Assembly (NCBI RefSeq): GCF_047663525.1
Contig: NC_092612.1
Span: 1,831,501 to 1,895,500 of the forward strand
DNA length: 64,000 nt
Source: Anas platyrhynchos
Lineage: Eukaryota > Chordata > Aves > Anseriformes > Anatidae
Direction of reading: 5' to 3'
This document shows, piece after piece, positions 56,223 to 64,000 of this stretch (its first letter is position 1; the number at the start of each line of letters is the position of its first letter). A model generated the notes under the pieces. It ran no database searches. It saw only the letters and a list, made by a program, of their open reading frames with translations, and was not told the origin of the DNA. The position numbers and the translations under genes were made by a program.

Positions 56223-56540
56223 GACCGGGGGGGGGAGCGGGGGAAGAGTTTAAAGCAAGGCTGGGATGCGCTGCTGCTCCCAGGTGGAGCTGGGATGATG
56301 GGGAGCCCCCCGCCCTGCCCCACACTTGGGATGCTCGTTTGGGAAGCACGAGGGGACAAGGACCAGGACACTGGCTCTGTGCCTGGGGGGGACCCTGCTG
56401 CGTGTCCCTGAGGTCCCCAAAAGCTGTCCAGCACCACAGCCAAGGTGAAGGGCAGCTGACAAGTCAGGAAGGGTGCTTGGGGATCCGCAGAATGGCCCAG
56501 AACTGATTGAGGAACACCAGAATGCTGGAGAAAAATGAGA

Positions 56541-56546
56541 TTTATT
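56541..56546 (-). terminator. SLAM-C polyadenylation signal
   Basis: AATAAA on the minus strand only 34 bases after the SLAM-C stop codon, implying a 3' UTR of only about 55-60 bases. Confidence 0.75.
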
Positions 56547-56580
56547 GGCTTGTTGATACGTTTTCATGGGGGTTAACAAC

Positions 56581-58383
56581 TCACAGGGGTCGGGCTGCTT
56601 GCGAGTCCCTTCCTGGGGGTCCAGTGCTTTGGGGCAGGGATGCCACTGCCTGGCTCCTGTCCTGCTGCTGCGTGAGGACATGCGTGATGACCACAGCGGC
56701 CACCAGGCTGCCCAGAACCAGGAGGCTGAGAACCCCCTTGGTTTTGCAGTAGGACCACGAAACGCCTGTAACCGAAGAGCCAAAAGATGGGGAAGGGGAG
56801 GCACTTCCCACCTTGGGGTCACCGAGCCCCACAGGGTTTGGAGCATCCTGCAGGACTGATCCTGCCAAGCCCCCACCTGCATGCTGCCACATCTCCCACT
56901 CATTCATCCCAAACAGATTTCAGTCCCAAAGCTCATTTAGGACATAAAGGTGCAGGAAACGTCCCACAAACCTGTGCCTGGAGGGAAGCAGAGCGTCGCG
57001 GTGTCGATGCTGGTAATCCTCCAGCTGACCGGGTTACTTGCATTGCAGATGTAGGTCCGAGGCTCGGTGTCCTCATGCACCTGCAGCATGTTCCCATGTC
57101 CCAGGGGCTCCCCATCACGGAACCAGCTGTAGGAGACGTTGGCAGCACCGGGCACGGAGCAGAGCAGCGAGAAGTTGCACCGGCCCTGCTCCTCCCGCAG
57201 CACTTGTGCGTTCAGGTGCAGCTGGCCGATGGGCTCTGTGAGGACAGGGGGGTGAGAGGGGCCGGGGAGAGTGCTGGGGGGGGAGAGGGAGGCAGCCACT
57301 CACCCCACACTGACACGTGGAAGCACTGAGAATGAGTGTGGCCAGATGCAGTCTCAAAATCTGCATAGTATTTGCCGCTGTCTGCCTGGGTGACCGGGCT
57401 GATGCTCAGGGAGAGGGTCTCTGGGAGGAAGGTGGCTCTCCCAGGAAAACGATTCCTGAAATCTGGATCTTTATCCTTTGAAACCCTCACGATGACCATC
57501 AGGGTTCCTGAATCCAGTGCCACTTTCCATTCCAACATTACCCATTTTTGCTGCGGTTCCTTGGGCAGCAGCCACAGCTCTCCTCTGGCAGGCACAGCCA
57601 TGTCCTCGCACCCTGAGGTCCCAAAGAAGAGGCACGCGGTGAGCATGAGGCATGGGGGGTCCCGGGGTGTCAGAAAAACCTGGGGAGGGGGCTCAGCTGT
57701 GCTGCAGGAGAGTCCCCCACCCAGCCTAGCCCCAGGACTGGCCGGGGTCTCTGGCACTTGGAAAGTGGCCAGCAGCGTGTGGCTGCATCACCGCTCAGTT
57801 CCCCTCGTTCTCGGAAGGAGCTTGCAGTTAATTCCTCCTTCGCCTCTCACATCCTCCATCACCAGTTGTTTCTGGGTAGTGAGAAGGAGCTACTGTCATG
57901 TACACCCACTTCGGGGTTATTTGTTCCCAATCCATGCTTGTTATCTAGGGCCAATATGAAGAGAGTTGTCTCTTGCAAAAAAAAACCCTGCCTTAGCTCT
58001 TGCTTGCTTCTCCCTCCCAGAGCACACTAAAGCCTTGGAAGCAGAATATTTTCTCATAGATATGCATCCTTTCCGGAAAAAAAAAAATAAATCACAATAA
58101 CTGCACAGCAAGGAAAACTTCAGGCCCTCAAAAATCTGCTTTTTGCTTTCAGTGCCACTTTATTGGGGTTCTTCTCCCCCAGCCACTCAAAAGGTGATCT
58201 TGGACTTCGCTAGTGACCATTTTCTTGCTGGTTGGCACAAAAGACACAAAAGAAAGAACCAAAACCAATGCCGCAGCTGAATGACGATCTGAGGCAGGCA
58301 AGTAACAGCAGTTTCCCAATGAGCTTACCTTGGGCTCGGCTGAGGAAGAGGAAAGGGATGAGGAGAAGGGCAGCGCGCTGCAT
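56581..58383 (-). CDS. SLAM-C: CD244-like ectodomain with short tyrosine-free tail (CD48-like partner)
   Basis: Four coding exons on the minus strand: 58383-58329, 57612-57304, 57235-56972, 56765-56581 (813 bases, 270 aa). Domains: signal peptide (residues 1-18, ALLLIPFLFLS), V-like domain (19-121, starting CEDMAVPARGELWLL), four-cysteine C2 domain (122-209, CNFSLLC, TYICNASNPVSW, TLCFP), then a single exon with a transmembrane helix about 220-240 (GVLSLLVLGSLVAAVVITHV) and a 30-residue tail with no tyrosine. The ectodomain is nearly that of the CD244-like gene in opposite orientation. CD48, the mammalian CD244 ligand, is GPI-anchored; here the hydrophobic stretch is followed by a hydrophilic tail, so an ordinary membrane anchor is more likely. 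A ligand or decoy role is inference. The stop codon and AATAAA sit close together. Confidence 0.82.
56972..57650 (-). repeat. Inverted duplication, arm 1 (SLAM-C V and C2 exons)
   Basis: V exon, 68-base intron and C2 exon, plus about 40 bases of upstream intron, match 61137-61817 in opposite orientation. The V-C2 intron is identical at all 68 bases. Both exons have the same lengths in both arms (309 and 264). Similarity ends at the C2 donor. Confidence 0.85.
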
Positions 58384-59243
58384 GGTCAGCTGCACCACGC
58401 CACGCAGGAACAGGAACGAGGCGTGACGTGGCCGTGAGGGCAGGCGTGGGGGCTGATCCTCAGCAGGTTGTGGGGTAATGCATGGGGCTGGAGGCTGGCC
58501 CCGTACCCACAGCCTGGCTCCATGGGGCGGTGGGAGGAAAGGGATGGAGCCCTGAGCAGGGGCATCGCCCAGCTTCGCCCGTGGGTGCAGCATCACCGAG
58601 GTCCTGCATGGCTACGAGTGAGAAGTGCATCAAAACATGGAACAAGCATGAGAAGAAGTAAAAAAAAAAATCAACCCCACACTCATGCCTTTATTAGGTC
58701 CCAGAGAAAGGTGCTGGGAGGTGAGGGAGAAGGCAGCTCTGGTCCCGTACCTCCCTGACCCCCAGGCTGGGCTGGGCACCGCTCTCTGGTGGGCCGGATC
58801 CTGCTCGGGGCTGTCTCCAAGCTGGTGTCAGGGTGCTCGCATGCTGTACACTGTGAGCAGCCAGTGCCTCTGAGCACCTTCTCCTCCCAAAGACAAACTG
58901 CAAAAAGAAAGCAAAACCCCAAAAGCACCCCCTTTACGCAATTAAAATTAGTTTCCCCTGAGGTTTGCAGCCACTGCGCCCTGCAGCTGAGCTTGCTTGG
59001 GAGGCAGCAGCACGAATCCCCCCAGGGCCAGGGGAGCCTGAGCTGGTCCCATCCTCCCCACTGGTGACGCAGGGACAGCGGGGGTGGCTGGAGGCGAGCT
59101 GTGGCAACGCGGAGGATATTGCACTGGAGTGTGCGCCCATGAGGGTTTGAGGAACCGCAGGCGAGAGAGGAAGTTGTTGATGGCCGGTCACGGGTTCACA
59201 GGGCTTTCTCCAGCTGCAGACAGCTTGCTCGCACACTCCAGAG
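58384..59243. promoter_or_regulatory. Bidirectional promoter interval between SLAM-C and CD244-like gene
   Basis: The two start codons lie back to back, 860 bases apart, so this interval should carry both promoters. No CpG island or TATA box is obvious. A minus-strand AATAAA at 58689-58694 with a following T-run has no credible gene attached to it. Confidence 0.5.
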
Positions 59244-62200
59244 ATGGAGCAGCCCCGGGATGTTCTGCCAGCACCGTGGATGGTGCTGTGCCTGGTGCTG
59301 TGGGTGGCAGCCCAGCTCCCTGCAGGTGCCCAAGGTGAGGAGGGGGCGCAGGGCGAGCCGATGGCACAGCGGGGTGGCTGGAGGCTGAGGGTAGGGCAGG
59401 GGGGATGCGCGGCTGGGACGTGGGTTTTCAGCCGGGCTCGGGGGTCCTGAGGAGATGGACAGGGGCTCGGGGCGTATTTGGGGTTTTCTCTGCCTCTGTC
59501 CTCTGCACCCAGGCCGGCCCAGCCCATTTGGGGCCATCGCTGGCCGCCGCGCCGCGCCAATTCCCTTTTGCAGGCCGGATTTCTCTGCTGAGTGAGATCA
59601 GCCCCTTCTGACAGCAGTTTCGGGGAACTGTCAGTGCCTGAGGCTCTTCCTAAAACTGGAGACTTCTGTGCCATGGGGAGCAGGGCCCCTGCAAGTGCCT
59701 GGGCTCGGGGGCACGTTTGGTGCCTACAGCATCCCCTGGACACATTTCCATAGCCCCCATCACGTTCCCTGCTTTTGGTGTGACCGGGGCGGGCCCCACC
59801 TCTGCCTCCTCTCCCCGACCACCCCATCCCCACCAGTTTGCAGGCTAGCTCTGCCAAACTGGCCCCGGGGGGGTCACACCTGGGGGGATGCTGCTGGCTC
59901 CAAGCTTCAGCAACAAAACCTGCAGCAAGCTGGGGCTCAGTTGAGCTGCAAAACCTCCCTGGAGGTGCCGGTGCGGTTAACCTTGGCGTGCTCCACCAGC
60001 TCGGCCCCTGCATTCACACCTCTGCAGCCGACACTTTGCATTGTCTCTTCCCCTGCTCGCTGTGACCGCAGTGGCTGGGCAAGGCACAGCCTGGCCGAGG
60101 GCGTCACGGTGCCTTTTGTGGTTTTCTTGCAGCACAACGTGGTTGCAAAGCTTCAGCTGTCCCCGTTGCTTGAAGGCTCCTGGGTGCCTGGAGCGGGGGG
60201 CGCACAGTGCAGTGCGATTCAGGTGTGAGCCCACGGGGGATAATTAGTGCTTATCCCTCCCAGGGAGGCTGCTCCTGCTTTTGCATGTCCCAGCCTCTCT
60301 TATTGCTTGATTTGGGGGTGTCCCCTCTGTATCGGGGTCTGGTGGCTGCAGTTTAATGAAGGTGAGGTTTAGGCTCGGTGTCTCAAGTCGGGTCTCGCCC
60401 CCACCCACGCACGCAAGGAGAGCGAAGCCGGTGGCTTTGTCAGTGCCCTCCGAGCATCGATGCGGAGCTGTAATCCCCGACCTGGTGCTTGTCCCCGTGG
60501 CTGTGCCATACAGGGGGCTACGGGGGGGCGGCAGCACACCTGGCTATGCCATGCCGAGCTGGGGACCCTCAGCAGCCCCCCACCTTTTGGGGCTGCTGCA
60601 GAGCCTGGTGCAGCCCCAGCTGCACGGAGGCAGGAGGAAACGGAGCGGCTGCGTGCGTGCTCGTCCCGGTGACCGCTGCCTTTTGTGTGTGTGGTTTTTG
60701 TTGTTGTTTTTTTTTTTTTTTTTTTTTAGGGGCTTTTTATCTCACCTCTACCAGAGGCCCAGACATCCGGGGCTGATCTGAACAGGAAGGGGAGAAAGCC
60801 CAGCTTCGGGGTGGGGGGAAGGGTCCCTTGGGTAAGGTTCTTGCTGCTCCCCAGGCTGGGCAGGCAAGAAAGGAGCTGGGGCAAAAACGAGCAACTGGAG
60901 CCTTACTGGAGGGGCTGCAAACACCTCTGCTCAGGTCAGAGATGATACAAACATGGGCAGCCACCAGCTGTGAGTACGGGGTGCGGACAGACACACGGCC
61001 AGCTTGGGGTGCTGCAGGAGCTGGGGACACCCAGGGACCTGGTCCTGCTGCGCCGAGCACTGGTGCCAAAGGGTATGGGGGCACCAGCACAGGGGGCTCC
61101 AGTGGGTGAGCCCCCTCTCCCACTGCCCTGGGGGCACCCCCCGTGCTCACCCCGTGCCTCTTCTTTGGGACCGCAGGGTGCGAGGACATGGCTGTGCCTG
61201 CCGGAGGAGAGCTGTGGCTGCTGCCCAAGGAACCGCAGCAAAAATGGGTAAACTTGGAATGGAAAGTGGCACTGGATTCAGGAACCAAGCTGGTCATCGT
61301 GAGGGTTTCAAAGGATAAAGTTCCAGATTACAGGAATCGTTTTTCTGGGAGAGCCACCTTCCACCCGGAGACCCTCTCCCTGAGCATCAGCTCGGTCACC
61401 CAGGCAGACAGCGGCAACTACTCTGTAGATTTTGAGACTGCATCTGGCCTCACTCATTCTCAGTGCTTCCACGTGTCAGTGTGGGGTGAGTGGCTGCCTC
61501 CCTCTCCCCCCCCAGCACTCTCCCCGGCCCCTCTCACCCCCCTGTCCTCACAGAGCCCATCGGCCAGCCACACCTGGAGGTGCGCATGCTGCAGCAGGAG
61601 CAGGGCTGGTGCAACTTCTCGCTGCACTGCTCCGTGCCCGGTGCTGCCAAGGTCTCCTACAGCTGGTCCCGTGATGGGGAGCCCCTGGGGCACGAGAACA
61701 TGCTGCAGGAGCATGAGGACACCGAGCCTGGGACCTACATCTGCAATGCAAGTAACCCGGTCAGCTGGAACACGTCCAGCATCAACACCACGACGCTCTG
61801 CTTCCCTTCGGCCACAGGTAATTTGCTCTCGGTTCCATCCAAGCTGGCTTTGGGGGTGCACAACTTGCGCTGCTCCGGTCTCTGGGACCTACATTTCCCC
61901 AGTGAAACTCCAGAGGGTGCCATGCTGCTGCTGGGCTAAAATGTGCCCAGCTTCCCCTCTTGGGAACGGAACGGTGACTGCTGGGCGCGGGAGATGTACT
62001 TCGGGGCTGAGGTTTCCTGGGCAGGTGCTGAGCTGTGGCACTGATGGGGACCGTGCTTCAGAAACGTCCAGGCTCTGCCCCACGTCAGCCTTCTGCCCTC
62101 ATTCTTCTCAGGGTCTGCCGTCCCGTGGTGGGCAGTGGCCGTGCTGCTGGTGCTGGCTGTCTCCATCGTCACCTTTGTCGCCTGCTGGTGCTGGAGGAAG

Positions 62201-63614
62201 CGACGGAAGGACGGCTCGGCAGGTTTGACCCCGGGGCTGCCGCGGGGATTTGGCTCTGCAGCTTCTGCGCTCCTGCTAACAATCTCGGTGCTGGCCCTTG
62301 GCCACCTGTCCCTGACGTGGGACCGGCCACCAAGCCCCTGGCTCTGCAGGGAGGTCCCCGGGGACGGGCTGAGTCCTGTCCCAGCACCGTGCCCAAAGCC
62401 GGTGGCAGCACCGGAGGCTTCACCCCATGGGGTCTCGGGGACTATTTGGGTTGTGGTCAATGTTAGCTCTATTCAGAGGAGGATCAAAACCCAAAAACTC
62501 CAGACTGCCAAGGGATGCCTTTCTCCCTCTGCTTTGCTTGCCTTGAGTGCTTCCCAGGGGCTGAATCCCCCCAGCATGGGGGCTGCAAATGCTCATCCCT
62601 TGCTCTGACCCTTCAAGCTCCCCCAGGACACGTCGAGCCATCGATGACTGTCTACGAGGAAGTGGGCAAAGTCCAAGCTGGCCAAGACCTTGTGAGTGTT
62701 GGGGGCATCCCTGGGTGCCCCCTCACCATGCTGTGCCCCCGGGCAGCATGTGGCCCCCGGGGTATCGGTTTGGAAGTGTCTGTCACCCTGGGCTGTGTTC
62801 TTTAACCATCCTGGGGCTGCTTTCTCCTGCAGAACAGGAACAGGGAGGCCAATGTGGTAGGAAACACTATCTACGCCGTGGTCTCCACCAAAGCACAGGT
62901 GGGGCTCCAACCCAGGGGAGGGAATCTGGGTGGCCCTCTGGGCAGAGGGCTGCCCCTTTTGCCCATAACTTGCTTTTCATCGCACGTTTTCACTGTTTCA
63001 CCCTGGCAGGGGCCCAGACACTTCCAGGAGCCCCAAAGCTGCACCATCTACTCCACTATCCAACCTACCAAGAAGGTGAGCTTTCCCTGCCGTGACTCCA
63101 GCCCATTTGCAATGGCAGAGAAACCCAAATCCTCCCCACAAGCTGAAGGCATTGGTGCTCGGTGGGACCCTGAAACGCCCTCAGGGACCTTTGGTGGGGC
63201 AGCAGCCACCCACTGCCCCTAACGGCAGGTCCTTTCTCTGCTCCGCAGTCCCCTTCCATCAGGAGGAAGAAGCTGGATCCAGCTCTGGTCTGCACTGCCT
63301 ACACAGAGGTAAAACGGACCCCAGCCCCGCGGGGAGAGGAGCCCCACGCGTCTCCTCTCCAAGTTCCACTCTGCAGCTTCTGCTGCTGGAATTTGGGTGG
63401 CTTTGGGGGTGTTTTTTGGTGACTAATGAAAGCTCCAAATCACCCTCCTCGTGCGGGGCTGTAAATGCCATTGTGGGGGACCCGAAGCAACACCCGCCAG
63501 TCCCTGCTGGGCTGAAACTCCCCCCTTTCCTTGCAGCCTACGGTGCCTTTAAAACACCGGAGTCTCCCACCGCGGACCTTGTCCCTGTCTCCTGTGGACA
63601 ACCACCACTCCTAG
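59244..63614 (+). CDS. CD244: CD244 (2B4)-like SLAM receptor with four ITSM-type motifs
   Basis: Nine coding exons on the plus strand: 59244-59334, 61177-61485, 61554-61817, 62112-62222, 62627-62691, 62833-62898, 63010-63075, 63249-63308, 63537-63614 (1110 bases, 369 aa; human CD244 is 370). Domains: signal peptide 1-30, V-like domain 31-133, C2 domain 134-221 with SNPVSW as in human CD244, transmembrane helix about 226-247. The tail has one motif per exon: TVYEEV (Tyr268), TIYAVV (Tyr294), TIYSTI (Tyr316, in a QEPQSCTIYSTIQPTKK context resembling human QEPAYTLYSLIQPSRK) and TAYTE+P (Tyr342). The one-motif-per-exon tail is the strongest argument for CD244. The last splice replaces the ITSM valine with proline, whereas reading through would give TAYTEV. 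CD244 is an NK/T-cell receptor signalling via SAP/EAT-2. No polyadenylation signal was found before the window end. Confidence 0.83.
59335..61176 (+). other. CD244: CD244-like gene intron 1
   Basis: A 1.8-kb intron with no further exon recognised. It contains a T-run at 60706-60727. The last 40 bases before the acceptor are shared with the SLAM-C gene. Confidence 0.6.
61137..61817 (+). repeat. Inverted duplication, arm 2 (CD244-like V and C2 exons)
   Basis: Partner of 56972-57650; the arms are separated by about 3.5 kb. By my alignment the V exons differ at 13 residues with 1 silent change and the C2 exons at 21 residues with 2 silent changes, although the intron between them is identical. 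Confidence 0.85.
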
Positions 63615-64000
63615 CCCCTGGCCGTTTCGGCAAGACCTCCTCTTCTTCTGGAGCCAGCACCCAAGGGGCAGCACCCGTGGGGAGCTGGGGACTTGCTCAA
63701 GATGAGAACATCCAGACGTGGGGTTTTACAAGGACTGCAAACCCAAACTGCGCCTTGGAGGCTTTGCTGCGAGGGAAAGGGGGACAGGCTGGGTGGTTGA
63801 AGCTTGTCTGTGGAGGAGACGGCTTTGAAATCTGGACTGTGCGTCGGTGGGAGCTGAGGATGCAGGGTGTGTGTTAGTGCCAGTGTATGAGCTTGTTTTT
63901 TGTTTGTTTGTTTGTTGTTTTTTTTTTTTTTTTTTTTTTTTAATTTTTTGACAGATCCAATACACCTTGCAAATTCATTTTAAGTGTGAATAGAAGCCGA
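63615..64000 (+). other. CD244: CD244-like gene 3' UTR (start)
   Basis: Follows the stop codon at 63612-63614. It contains a (GTTT)n/T-run block at 63893-63942. No AATAAA was seen, so the 3' end probably lies outside the window. Confidence 0.5.

Larger units (their letters stand above)
48801..56540. other. Non-coding interval upstream of KIRREL1
   Basis: About 7.7 kb with no coding exon that I can support. Contents: a (TTTC)n/T-run microsatellite (49140-49230), GC-rich sequence to 50450, AT-rich non-repetitive islands (50480-50640, 50860-51260, 51600-51860, 53050-53320, 55170-55260), a 21-base minisatellite (52075-52300), a polypyrimidine tract (54985-55070), and a GATA-motif cluster (56008-56219). 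Regulatory rather than coding content seems likely. Confidence 0.5.

Noticed and set aside
56581-56765. GPI anchor for SLAM-C, by analogy with mammalian CD48
   Set aside because: The hydrophobic segment is followed by about 30 hydrophilic residues before the stop, so it does not look like a GPI-attachment signal.
58683-58928. Minus-strand frame with a signal-peptide-like start next to an AATAAA, between SLAM-C and the CD244-like gene
   Set aside because: It opens at GTG rather than ATG, matches no family I know, and lies in the promoter interval of two genes; probably chance.
1-64000. CR1 LINE or retroviral remains
   Set aside because: I looked for the typical CR1 3' end repeat and for long reverse-transcriptase-like frames and saw none; a repeat-library search would be needed to exclude short fragments.

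Overview
The window looks like a gene-dense, GC-rich piece of a bird genome, probably a microchromosome comparable to chicken chromosome 25. The grounds are the vertebrate exon-intron structure, very compact introns, CpG-rich promoters, abundant GC-rich minisatellites, and the pairing of ETV3 with KIRREL1, which are also neighbours on human 1q23. I recognised no LINE, SINE or retroviral remains by eye. All gene models below were assembled by eye from splice signals, reading-frame phase and family resemblance. In each model the exon lengths add up to an uninterrupted frame.

Layout from left to right: ETV3 (minus strand; 3' UTR from 1, CDS 3260-10113, CpG-island promoter about 10.8-11.2 kb); two tandem SLAM-family immune receptors on the minus strand, called SLAM-A (11437-15076) and SLAM-B (17043-20879); a gene-poor stretch with a plant-telomere-like minisatellite (21.9-22.6 kb) and an orphan CpG/TATA/CRE promoter (23.6 kb); KIRREL1 on the minus strand (CDS 27326-48129, 15 coding exons, first intron about 13.7 kb, almost every intron carrying its own minisatellite); about 8 kb of non-coding sequence with AT-rich islands and a GATA-motif cluster; and a head-to-head pair, SLAM-C (minus, 56581-58383) and a CD244 (2B4)-like gene (plus, 59244-63614).

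ETV3 encodes an ETS-domain transcriptional repressor. KIRREL1 encodes a five-Ig-domain adhesion protein of the slit diaphragm and other cell contacts. The four SLAM-type genes each encode signal peptide, V-like Ig domain without the usual disulfide pair, four-cysteine C2 Ig domain, and a transmembrane helix. The CD244-like gene has three canonical tyrosine switch motifs (ITSMs) and a fourth that depends on splicing. Its partner SLAM-C has nearly the same ectodomain but a short tail with no tyrosine. SLAM-A has one canonical ITSM. SLAM-B has none, because the tyrosine of its second motif is a cysteine codon.

The most interesting signals are evolutionary. SLAM-A and SLAM-B share an almost identical V exon (249 of 252 bases by my alignment) although the rest of the genes have diverged. 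The SLAM-C/CD244 ectodomains form an inverted duplication whose 68-base internal intron is identical, yet the flanking exons differ at 34 amino acids against only about 3 silent codons. That pattern suggests recent homogenisation followed by strong diversifying selection.
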